Of a DNA stretch of 64,000 bases, positions 28,763 through 36,599 are shown piece after piece. The first letter of the stretch is position 1. Each line of letters opens with the position of its first letter. Location of the stretch: contig CAXXWW010000013.1 in the NCBI GenBank assembly GCA_963665215.2, positions 62,001-126,000 on the forward strand, in the 5' to 3' direction. The translations under genes and the position numbers were made by a program. This DNA comes from G963665215 sp963665215 (lineage in GTDB: Bacteria > Chloroflexota > Dehalococcoidia > Lucifugimonadales > CAUZJF01). The notes below the pieces were generated by a model, which worked only from the letters and a program-made list of their open reading frames with translations, searched no databases and was not told the origin of the DNA.

Positions 28763-29248
28763 TCAAGGGACCATCCACTCGCGGGCGAGCCGTGGATACC
28801 CCTCACTCATTTGAGCCAGCGTTTCCTTCGGTAAGAACGCAAACCTTCCCACTGCATCTGCCGCGACGCCGCCGTCGGGCAGCTCGACCCATCCCCGAGC
28901 CTCCAGGAAGCCACGGACCATGCGTGTCTTCCGCGAGAACGCTGTTACCTTTTGGCCAAGGGCGATGGGCCGGCGAAACCTCACGTCCATCCGCGCGGTT
29001 ATGGTCCACCTGTTGTCTAGTAAGGATACCCTGCTCATCACCTCGTCCAAAAGCGCGCTGATGATTCCGCCGTGGAGATAGCCGGGAAACCCTTGGTGCT
29101 CGTCGCGGCCCTGGAAGGTGGTTGTGACGGTATCGCCTTCCCGGCGAAATTGGAGCTGCAGACCAGCAGGGTTTCGCGGACCGCAGGAGAAGCAGAGGCC
29201 GTAGTCCGTCTCGTCGTTCAGCGAGAGGCTCACGGGCGGTCCTCGCAC
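28763..29248 (-). CDS. PaaI-type hotdog thioesterase
   Basis: The 161-residue protein has the acyl-CoA thioesterase 4HBT fold. CFSCGPRNPAGLQLQF at the N-terminus and GYLHGGIISALLDEVMSR with the catalytic HGG-x-D pattern are typical of the PaaI subgroup. It should hydrolyse acyl- or aryl-CoA esters in the cytoplasm. It faces the amidohydrolase gene tail to tail. The start could also be an internal methionine, since the first ten residues are not conserved in the family. Confidence 0.85.
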   Translation of the reverse strand: MRGPPVSLSLNDETDYGLCFSCGPRNPAGLQLQFRREGDTVTTTFQGRDEHQGFPGYLHGGIISALLDEVMSRVSLLDNRWTITARMDVRFRRPIALGQKVTAFSRKTRMVRGFLEARGWVELPDGGVAADAVGRFAFLPKETLAQMSEGYPRLAREWMVP

Positions 29249-29369
29249 GGGCCCGCCCTTCTCGGAGAGGATTCGACGCCCGCGTCTTGACCTACGAGTG
29301 GTGCTTCCGGAGTGGAGCGGTGGCCCACGGATTCAGCATCCTTGGTTGGTAGATGAGTTGGCTTTCGCC

Positions 29370-29807
29370 TTCCGCCTGGGCTTCGAGCGGGACCTCCAAG
29401 TTGCCACCGTCGCTCTCTGCCTGTCACCTCGCCATTCGAGCGACTATTTGCTCTTCCAGCGGAAGAAGGTTGCCTGTCTGTCCCTGGATATTGAGGCTCA
29501 ACTTTGTACCGCCCCCAGACGGCTGAAAGCCTACAGTCGCCTCGATGGAAACGGGGCGCTGGGTGCTCTTGAACGCAAACATCTTGTTGGGCTCGAATTG
29601 GGTCACCCCCCAGGTTGACTCCGTCCGGCGGCCCAGAAATTGGCGGAACTCTCTAGCGGTCGTGCCAACTCCCACGGGGCCTTGGGAGGTAGGCGACCAC
29701 TCCACAAGACCGGACTGCCACTTTGTGCCGATCTAGGGATTGACCGCGAAGTCCCGGACCTCATTCAAAGGTCGGTCGATGGTGAGGCTGTAATCCATGA
29801 TAATCAC
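29370..29807 (-). pseudogene. SRPBCC-family protein with two in-frame stops
   Basis: From a GTG at 29807 (AGGAGG upstream) the frame reads IIMDYSLTIDRPLNEVRDFAVNP, then TAG, then IGTKWQSGLVEWSPTSQGP and the rest of a START/SRPBCC domain (GVGTTAREFRQFLGRR). It continues to VARMAR, then TGA, then QAESDGGNLEVPLEA in the same frame. That last stretch matches the usual terminal helix. Two stops in an otherwise collinear frame point to a decaying gene. Such proteins bind hydrophobic ligands or act as cyclases. Confidence 0.65.
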
Positions 29808-30062
29808 CCTGGCTCCTCCTGACTTGATCTTTGTGGGCGACCCCTAGTTCCAGGGATGTGGCCTACCGTACCAGAACCTGCATTCGGGAGCAACAATCCC
29901 CGGTATGTAAACCCCCACGGCCAGACCCAGTGAAGGGGCTCCTATCGCGAGGAGGGCAGGGGATCGACGAGCAATAGCTGCGCGCCTTCGCGCCGGACTA
30001 GTGAGAACCTATCTTCGATTGAACCACAGAGGAAAGAGAGACCACGGAGATACGAAGATAGT

Positions 30063-30329
30063 CTATCGATCTTCTCTGGGTGCCCAGCCGGCGGCGATCA
30101 CCAGCGTGGGTACTCGGATGCTGTAGCCCTGGTCAGGGACATCCGAGTCTCCGTGTCCGCGCAGGTCCAGCGCCAGGACGCGGTTGGGCCACACAAGAGA
30201 GGGGGTCTGCTCCCGCCACAAGAGGCGCTTGCAGGCCCATCCGTGCAGCAGAACGACGGTGGGACCGGCGCCGGAAACAGTGTAGGCGGTCCTCACGCCA
30301 TTTATGGTTACGAAGTCATGCGCCAGCAC
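30063..30329 (-). pseudogene. Alpha/beta-hydrolase with large internal deletion
   Basis: The 88 residues join the N-terminus of an alpha/beta-hydrolase (VVLLHGWACKRLLWREQ and ALDLRGHGDSDVPDQGYS) directly to a late strand (VPTLVIAAGW). The nucleophile elbow GxSxG and the lid are gone. This is an in-frame deletion of about 100 residues. The start would be GTG. It cannot be catalytic. Confidence 0.65.
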
Positions 30330-30415
30330 ATCCGCTCAGATTCGTGCCGATCCAGCTTGATATTAGGCGTGACGCTAGATACAATGGCTCCAATCTAGAT
30401 TTGTGGGGGTTACCG

Positions 30416-30559
30416 ATGGAAGCGTATTGCCTCAAGTGCAGGACAAAGAGGGAAATTAGAGGGCCAGAGCAGGTGACCCTGAAGAACGGGAGACCGGCGA
30501 CCAAGGGTACATGCCCCGTTTGTGGGACAAAGATCTTCCGGATAGGGAAGGGCTCATAG
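30416..30559 (+). CDS. Small zinc-ribbon protein (DUF5679 type)
   Basis: The 47-residue protein has two CxxC pairs (YCLKCRTKRE and CPVCGTKIF) separated by KNGRPATKG. This matches the small DUF5679 zinc ribbons found in Chloroflexota and elsewhere. It should bind one zinc ion. GTGGGGGT precedes the ATG. Family members are often near DNA or ribosome functions, but nothing around this copy shows a role. Confidence 0.75.
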   Translation: MEAYCLKCRTKREIRGPEQVTLKNGRPATKGTCPVCGTKIFRIGKGS

Positions 30560-31102
30560 CCGCCTAGCATTCACGTCTGGGATGGAATATCTGACGCACG
30601 CTAACCGGTCTCCATGAGAGGAACGCCGGCGCTCCTGCGAGGGGGTGCCCGGGGGGATGGTGCACAGATTATGCGGGTCGTCACACTTTTGGCGGTGCTG
30701 AGGCCGTCATCTGCAGTGAACGTCGGGAGACCAAAACTCCCCGCACCATCGATGCCGTCCTAATGGAACTATCTGTCAACCTCGTGGAGGGCCGTCGCAC
30801 GTTCTCTCTTGGGGTTGGGCGGCCCCCTGCTCTGGCCGCCGAATAGCGCGGCGCGATAGCCTGCGAGGGTTGCTGCCCTGACAGGGACGGACAGCTTCGA
30901 GCTACGGACGACTCCGTATGAAACGATGCGGCCCTGACGCGAGTCTCCGACGCTGAACTTCTTCCGTCCGATGATGTTCGGCGCGATCCCACCAATGGGG
31001 GCGGGCCGAAGGTTCGCCGCTCCACGCATCGACCGCTGTGGTCTACTCGCCCCAAAGGGCGGCGGCGGCAGCCGATGCCGTTGAAGCCACCTTTTGGCAC
31101 GA
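30560..31102. other. Region without a supported gene
   Basis: Frames in this 540-base stretch are short and have low-complexity translations. I recognise no family, RNA or repeat. It may be decayed coding sequence. Confidence 0.4.
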
Positions 31103-31396
31103 TTACGTTTCGAAGGCCTCTCCGTCGTGCCATACTGGCTCGGCCTCCAGGTACTCCATAACTCTCCTGAACCACCGGTCCTGCTCGGGATCGTCAGCGT
31201 TGGCCGTGTAAGTGTCCTTGTCCTGAAACAGCCCGATTAGAATCCAGTCTTGCGGGTCGCTGTCCAGCTTGAAGACGTACCCGTTTAACGCCCCCGGCAC
31301 CTTGGGCTTGCGTTCGGTGTTCCATTCCTTAATCAGTGCGAGCAACGCGTCACCGTGGCCTGCCTTAATGCGCATGTTTGCGACGGTACCGTACAC
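31103..31396 (-). CDS. Antibiotic-biosynthesis-monooxygenase-like small protein
   Basis: The 97-residue protein starts at a GTG with GGGAGGTG upstream and reads MYGTVANMRIKAGHGDALLALIKEW. DWILIGLFQDKDTYTANADDPEQDRWFRRV follows in two parts. The pattern fits a dimeric alpha-beta barrel of the ABM type. These proteins act as small oxygenases, heme oxygenases or ligand binders. No catalytic residue is diagnostic here, so the activity is open. It stands alone on this strand. Confidence 0.6.
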   Translation of the reverse strand: MYGTVANMRIKAGHGDALLALIKEWNTERKPKVPGALNGYVFKLDSDPQDWILIGLFQDKDTYTANADDPEQDRWFRRVMEYLEAEPVWHDGEAFET

Positions 31397-31960
31397 GTTT
31401 TCACCTCCCTGATGCTGTAATGCTGTGGTAACTCCCGACTGGTGCACTTATATCACACTGGGCGCGGCGATTCCACGCTGGGTGGCGCTAATTGTCATGG
31501 CGCCAACACAGGGCGTCCCATCAGACTCATGCCTCGCCTGGATATGGCGTCCGGCCGGACCTGTGTCGAGTGTGTTGACCATGTTTTCGGGTCTTGGGAC
31601 TGATGGCCGTCGAACGGGTCGCGGAGATGATGATCAACGCCGGGGAGCCGCGCGTGTTCAGCGTCAGCCGGTTTGAGTAGAGGTGGTTGGCGCTGCCGGG
31701 TGCACCCTTCCCTGTCCCGCACGCTCTTTTCTTTGAGGCGGAGCTCCTAGCGGGGTCACAACCGGGAACGCCATCCGGGCCGGGGTGGAAAGCTCCCTCA
31801 TGAAGGCGGTGTAACCTAAGATGTTCCGGCTCAGCCACAGAGAGGACAGAGATCACAGAGGGATTGAAGTTGTGAATCTCATCTCCCTCTGGTTGCCGTG
31901 TACTCCGTGGCGAGTTTTGAAGGGGCTCTGAGTACGCAGACGGTGACCGGGGAGATGGTC
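31397..31960. other. Intergenic region with CACAGAG-type repeat
   Basis: No gene is supported here. Near 31835-31915 the motif CCACAGAGAGGACAGAG and TCACAGAGG is followed by an imperfect inverted form (CCTCTGG, GTACTCCGTGG), able to fold into a long hairpin. A related ACCACAGAGG unit occurs at 30021-30050. Confidence 0.45.
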
Positions 31961-32786
31961 ATGGAGGCCGCTTTGGGGACATTTGACGGCAAGGCAGTGA
32001 TAGTGACTGGTGGGGCTCTGGGAATTGGCGCCGGAACTGCAGCGGAGTTCGCTCGGGCGGGCGCCAGCGTCGCCATCGCCGACGTGAATATGCCCGCCGG
32101 CAGGGAGGTGGTCCGCCGGATACGGGAGGGCGGCGGCCGCGGCATCGTCATCGAGGCGGACGTCTCCCAGGCCATGGACTGCAAGCGCGTCGTCGACGAA
32201 ACGGCGTCTGCGTTCGGCGGCGTCGATGTGCTGTTCAACAACGTCGGCATTCAGCCGCCGGAGTCCTACACCAAGGTGGAAGACACCCCCGAAGAGATGT
32301 GGGACCGGGTCCTTGCCGTCAACCTCAAGAGCCGATTCCTGATGGCGAAATACGCCATCCCCGAGATGCGCAAACGCGGCGGGGGCGTTATCTATCAGCT
32401 CCGCCAGCGTTCAGGGTCTGCAGTCGACGCTCGAGGTCCCCGCATACGCGGCTTCCAAGGGTGGGGATATCTCGCTCACCCGCCAGATGGCCCTTGACTA
32501 CGCCCACGAGAACATCCGGGTACTCACTGTGTGCCCCGGCGGCGTTGATACCCCGCTGTGGCGCGGGAGTCTGACGGGCGACAAGGCTGCTATTCAGGCG
32601 GCGTTGAGGCGGTCGGGGCGGACCCATCCCGTCGGGCGCGTTGGACAGCCAAGCGACATTGCCAGCGTGGTGCTGTTCCTGGCCAGCGACGGGGAGTCGT
32701 TCATGACGGGTGAGTACATTTGTGTCGACGGGGGGCTGATGGCTAAGGGCGCGTGGGCGGTCAGTGGCGACGACTGGCAGGAGTAG
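31961..32786 (+). pseudogene. Short-chain dehydrogenase/reductase, frameshifted
   Basis: The first frame carries the Rossmann motif VTGGALGIGAGTA (TGxxxGxG), DVNMPAG and FNNVGIQPP (NNxG-like). The frame breaks near 32391-32396 at GGGGGCGTTATCTATC. The next frame continues SASVQGLQSTLEVPAYAASKGGDISL in pieces, with the catalytic Ser and Y-x3-K pattern, then VCPGGVDTPLW and GEYICVDGGL to 32786. Joined, the protein would be a normal SDR of about 275 residues. An indel of one extra or two missing bases is needed. ATG 31961 has GGGGAG upstream. Confidence 0.8.
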
Positions 32787-32904
32787 TGACCAGTGGCGCT
32801 AGCTTTATGTCGGGCGCACCGCAGGATACACGACGCCGTGCGCCGCATAGCGTCAACAAGGTGGAGTTAAGCTACGAGTATAGGCGGAACGGAATGCACC
32901 TCAG

Positions 32905-32927
32905 TCCTCTCCCGTCGAGGGAGAGGA
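32905..32927. terminator. Perfect 9-bp hairpin
   Basis: TCCTCTCCC and GGGAGAGGA enclose GTCGA. It lies between the ends of two convergent genes, where a bidirectional terminator would fit, but there is no T-tract. Confidence 0.45.
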
Positions 32928-32962
32928 GGTAAGCATTGGCACTGCGAAACTAGCACCAGTGG

Positions 32963-33463
32963 TTATTTGAGGGCGATTACAGCCTCTTGTGTCTTGGTGA
33001 CCTCACGCCCTCGAGCGGTCCTTACGGTGGCCGCGAGAGTCCAGGTGAGAGTGCCTCCTCCCGCGTGAGGCGGTAACTCGCGGTGAACGCCTAACTTAAC
33101 GTCGTACCTGGCTGTCGAGCCCCCTTGCAGTCGCACGTCCTCGAGGATCACGACGGTGCTGTGGACGAAGGAGTTCACAAATTCCATGACCTTCTGCCTG
33201 GGGACATTGTCCACGGGAACGGATTTACTGGTCCTACTCAGGAGCCCCGCGACGGGAGGTGGGGTCTCAGACCAGGCGTAGGTCTCCGCGTACCGCTCCT
33301 CGCAGAGCAGATCAACCCGGCCCTGGGCCAGCTCAACATCCCGCCGGGGCCTCAGCTCCAGGACCAGGTGGAGGGGCTCGCCCAGCTTGTAGGGGCGGTC
33401 CTCGAAGGCCATACTGATTCGGACGGGGCTGACAATCCAGTCCGGCACCAACCGTTGCAGCAT
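32963..33463 (-). CDS. Conserved protein of unknown function, arrestin-like composition
   Basis: The 166-residue protein starts MLQRLVPDWIVSPVRISMAFEDRPYKLGE and has alternating beta-strand patterns (HLVLELRPRRDVELAQGRVDL, then YDVKLGVHRELPPHAGGGTLTW). The layout suggests a beta-sandwich such as the arrestin/Spo0M fold, but no family motif settles it. There is no signal or membrane segment. GAGGGACGAGG precedes ATG 33463. A promoter and a short reading frame lie upstream on the same strand. Confidence 0.55.
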   Translation of the reverse strand: MLQRLVPDWIVSPVRISMAFEDRPYKLGEPLHLVLELRPRRDVELAQGRVDLLCEERYAETYAWSETPPPVAGLLSRTSKSVPVDNVPRQKVMEFVNSFVHSTVVILEDVRLQGGSTARYDVKLGVHRELPPHAGGGTLTWTLAATVRTARGREVTKTQEAVIALK

Positions 33464-33500
33464 CACCTCGTCCCTCGATTATGTGCGGGCACGGCCGCAT

Positions 33501-33602
33501 TCAGTATGCAGCGGCCGGGGCCGCGACCTCTACACGAGCGCTGTTACCCATTATCTGGCCGAGCATGTCCGCGCCGACGAGGTCGCTCCACGCTCGCATC
33601 AT
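33501..33602 (-). CDS. Possible 33-residue leader or small protein
   Basis: The frame MMRAWSDLVGADMLGQIMGN continues for 13 residues (ending PAAAY). It lies just downstream of a good promoter and 38 bases before the next gene. Its ribosome binding site is weak. The frame also reads upstream of the ATG without a start. It may be a small protein, a leader peptide or a chance frame. Confidence 0.35.
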   Translation of the reverse strand: MMRAWSDLVGADMLGQIMGNSARVEVAAPAAAY

Positions 33603-33631
33603 ACCGCCGAGCAGCGTCGCAATATGTCGGG

Positions 33632-33660
33632 AGTGTAATGGCGGCTCGGACCGCTGTCAA
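33632..33660 (-). promoter_or_regulatory. Sigma70-type promoter for the 33.5-kb minus-strand genes
   Basis: TTGACA (33660-33655) and TACACT (33637-33632) are separated by 17 bases on the minus strand. Transcription would start near 33625 and run into the 33-residue frame and the gene at 33463. Confidence 0.65.
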
Positions 33661-33854
33661 CGTCCGGCAACCGGCCGCCCGATTGCAGGAGTCGCCGCTG
33701 GTGATGAACTCCCAGTGTCCTGCCCCCCAGGGCGTTTCGTCTATTAGGTAACGGGGGCTAACTCGACCCTTGCCAGTCTGACCGCGACCCCTGTCATGTT
33801 GCGCTCGTGGATTCTAAGTAAGTCGCCGTGGGCCATCCCCCCGGACACCGTAAG

Positions 33855-33888
33855 CCCGGCGCCATGATAGCATTGCCGGGGGGTTTTT
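33855..33888 (+). terminator. Intrinsic terminator-like hairpin
   Basis: CCCGGC (33855-33860) and GCCGGG (33875-33880) form a stem followed by GGG and five T residues. No gene on the plus strand ends just before it, so it might close an unrecognised short transcript. The surrounding 33661-34051 region holds no gene I can support. Confidence 0.45.
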
Positions 33889-34051
33889 CATGGGGGCTCG
33901 CCGGGCTCGAGAGTGGCAGGCTGAGTCTGGCTGAGGCATTCGGCGTTCGCCCAAGCGGGATGCATAATATCCGGCATGACGATATCCTACACAGGGACGC
34001 TTTGCGCCGACTCTCAAAAACGCGCATTCACCGGTAGGAGGACGTACGAGC

Positions 34052-34570
34052 ATGGTGGCAACCCATGTTAGCAAGCATAGCCATGGCCTGTGGCTTCATG
34101 GTGCGCTTTTCGCAGGGGCGCTGATGATCATATTGGGGCTAAGGTTCGCCGTGAGGGACAGTACGTTGGCCTTTCCGTGGTCCCTGCTCCTGTTTCTTGC
34201 GTGGATGCCGCCATATTTCTTCTTTGGCTTCCGGTTGATTCAGTGGTTGGGTGCTCGGGTGGAGTGGCGTATCGATCTAATCAACCGTGAGAAACACCGT
34301 GTTGAGCTCATCGTCTACCCCTCCCAGCTGCCGTCACTGGAGAAATATCTGGTTTTCGTCGACGGCAAGGAGAGGGCAAGGCAGAGGGGAAGCTGGCGCC
34401 GGTCCAGCTTCCTGAGGCCGCGATGGCATCGAGCGAACCGGGTGGAGTTTCAGTTTGGCGAAGACCCGGTACATCAGGGAGTGGTTACGATAATGGTCGT
34501 GGCCCTATGGCCGTTTCAAATGCTATCCCTGGCGTTGGAGGTAGACGGCCGCTGGATGGCGGCGATGTAG
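34052..34570 (+). CDS. Membrane protein of unknown function
   Basis: The 172-residue protein has two N-terminal hydrophobic helices (HGALFAGALMIILGLRF and WSLLLFLAWMPPYFFFGFRL). A soluble region with several basic residues follows, then a C-terminal hydrophobic stretch (VVTIMVVALWPFQMLSLAL). I recognise no family. The start follows GGTAGGAGG by 13 bases, and an internal start is possible. It stands alone between unrelated genes. Confidence 0.5.
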   Translation: MVATHVSKHSHGLWLHGALFAGALMIILGLRFAVRDSTLAFPWSLLLFLAWMPPYFFFGFRLIQWLGARVEWRIDLINREKHRVELIVYPSQLPSLEKYLVFVDGKERARQRGSWRRSSFLRPRWHRANRVEFQFGEDPVHQGVVTIMVVALWPFQMLSLALEVDGRWMAAM

Positions 34571-34810
34571 GGAGCCTCGACGGCGATGTCGTTGCCATGA
34601 GGCCGTGGCTGGCGATGTAGTCCTTGCCCTGCAGGCTCATTCCAAGCCTTTGGGGGAAGAATCTGTGGCGGTCGGGTCCCGTTGCCCACCCGAGCAGGTC
34701 GTCATCCCAGCCCGGGTCTTCCGTCACCCCCCTCCCAGGACGACGGGTACTATGCGGTCCACGTCGACAAAGCGCCGATCGGGAACGACCGCGTGTCCTC
34801 GAAACCGCCC

Positions 34811-36595
34811 TCAGCCGGGCGTATCGTATGAAAGGTCCCAGTCGCCCAGCTTTGTCATATCCTTCGCGGGAGACGCCAGCGCTGGCTCGCCCTCACTCGT
34901 CCACGCCTCGAGCTCGTCCCTGTGGCCCAGGCGGCGGAGGGCGTCCCACGACGTGGAGTAGTCGGCGCGCCCGACGGTGCAGTCCCAGAAAAAGAGGTTC
35001 TCGACGCCTGCGGCATACAGGGCCGCAGCCCTCTTCCGATAGGCCTCGGGGCTCATCTGCCTGGGCATGATGTTCAGCGCGAGCGTGCACCTCGTCCCTG
35101 CCGTCAGCGAGACGAAGTACTCCGCATCCCGGACGTCGGTCCATCCCTCGGCCACGCTGTCCAGGTTCGGCGCGGACGAGTAGGGGATGATGGTGTCTAC
35201 CAGCCCTTCGTCTATCCAGGCCTTTAGGTCCATGGCGTTGGCGAGGTTCTCCTGCTCGTTGCGCATCACGATGGCCGAGACTGCGATGCGACTGCGCCCC
35301 TGTTCCGTCGCGGCCGCGTCCATCGCCTCGCGGACCTCGCGGTGGAACTGGGTCAGGGTCCTGGCACGATAGGAAAGCCAGCGCGGGTCGTCGTCGTCGA
35401 GCCGTCGCGGGTCATCGCCGTACTCGGCCTTGAACCCCTCCACGACTGGAGGCTCGTACTCGACCAGAGGAGGCCGCCGGTTGTACAGGATGCAAATTCC
35501 GTCGATCGGGTACGTCGCCATCTCACGCAACAGCGAGACCACAAACCCCCGCACCTCGGGATAGGAGTATGACATCCGGGGAGTCCGGTTCCCGGCGCGG
35601 TCTACTCCACGCAGATCCGGGTGGTATTTGTAGAACGTCGGGCCGTGGCTGTTGTGGTCCCCCGGCGGGGGGTAGTGGAAGCCCGCGACCCTATAGCTGG
35701 CATGAAACTCCAGGCCGACGTCGTGGGCGTGCCCCAACGCCGCCTCGACGGGGTCGATCCCCTTCTCCCAGAAGATATTCCAGCTCTCACTGTGCATCCG
35801 GTCGCCCTGGCGCATGAAGTCGCCCACACCAGGGTAAATTCGCACCCTGCCGATCTTCGAGAAGTAATTCAGGGAGTCGCCGGAGCCGGCCTCCCAGTAT
35901 ATGCGGGAGAAGTCGGTGTCCCGGAAGCACTCGAGGTTACGGCGAATCTCTTCGGCGGTAGTCGTTCGGTGGGAAAAGTGAAAGCCGTGAGAGTCGTTGT
36001 GAGCGAACAGGCGGCTGGCATCGGTCCGTGCGCGGTCGGCCTTGATGGCATCCACCTCGGGGTCGCTGAGAGCCACGAGCTTGATGTAGGCGATACGCGT
36101 ATTCTCGGACCGAAGCGAGCCCACGCCATCGCCCGCGGCAACCCGCCAGGCCGTCTGGCCGAACACCAGGTCCTGGCCGGTGATGTCGACGGCCCTCCAG
36201 AAGAGCTCCGTTATCCGCTTCGTCCTGTGCGCCGGCGTTACCGATTGGCCAGCCCTCTGTTCGTCCTCCATAGGCCGCATCGTCAGGACCGAAAATGTGT
36301 CCTCGCCGCTGAGCTTGAGCAGCAGCCCGACGCTCTCGCGGTGGTCCCCGAACACGCCGATGGATACGGCATGCCATCCGCGTGCGTTCAGTGGGTACCG
36401 GACCTCGGGCGCCGCGGTCTCCGGGCCGGCCATCAGCATGACGCCGGACATCTCGTCGGTGGTGTATTCGAGGGTCCGCCAGCGCCGTGGAGCGGGGTCG
36501 GGCGACAGCGCGTTCTGCGGCTGGCACAGGTCGAGATCGGTCAGGTATGTGGGCTCGCTGCTAAACACTCGGTCACGGAGGCTCTGGTCAACCAT
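34811..36595 (-). CDS. Glycoside-hydrolase-like (GHL10-type) TIM-barrel protein 2
   Basis: The 594-residue protein is a paralogue of the gene at 39522. The N-terminal third looks like a beta-sandwich domain. The rest resembles family-10-like glycosidases of the GHL group: FHYPPPGDH, then HPDLRGVDRAGNRTPRMSYSYPEV, then IDGICILYNRRPPLVEYEPP and a C-terminal IIPYSSAPNLDS. Acidic residues suited to hydrolysis are present, but the catalytic pair is not assigned. There is no signal peptide. The ATG at 36595 overlaps the target duplication of the IS1182 element, so the native ribosome binding site (GAGGTGAGGG) is now about 2 kb away at the far end of the element. Confidence 0.7.
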   Translation of the reverse strand: MVDQSLRDRVFSSEPTYLTDLDLCQPQNALSPDPAPRRWRTLEYTTDEMSGVMLMAGPETAAPEVRYPLNARGWHAVSIGVFGDHRESVGLLLKLSGEDTFSVLTMRPMEDEQRAGQSVTPAHRTKRITELFWRAVDITGQDLVFGQTAWRVAAGDGVGSLRSENTRIAYIKLVALSDPEVDAIKADRARTDASRLFAHNDSHGFHFSHRTTTAEEIRRNLECFRDTDFSRIYWEAGSGDSLNYFSKIGRVRIYPGVGDFMRQGDRMHSESWNIFWEKGIDPVEAALGHAHDVGLEFHASYRVAGFHYPPPGDHNSHGPTFYKYHPDLRGVDRAGNRTPRMSYSYPEVRGFVVSLLREMATYPIDGICILYNRRPPLVEYEPPVVEGFKAEYGDDPRRLDDDDPRWLSYRARTLTQFHREVREAMDAAATEQGRSRIAVSAIVMRNEQENLANAMDLKAWIDEGLVDTIIPYSSAPNLDSVAEGWTDVRDAEYFVSLTAGTRCTLALNIMPRQMSPEAYRKRAAALYAAGVENLFFWDCTVGRADYSTSWDALRRLGHRDELEAWTSEGEPALASPAKDMTKLGDWDLSYDTPG

Positions 36596-36599
36596 TATT

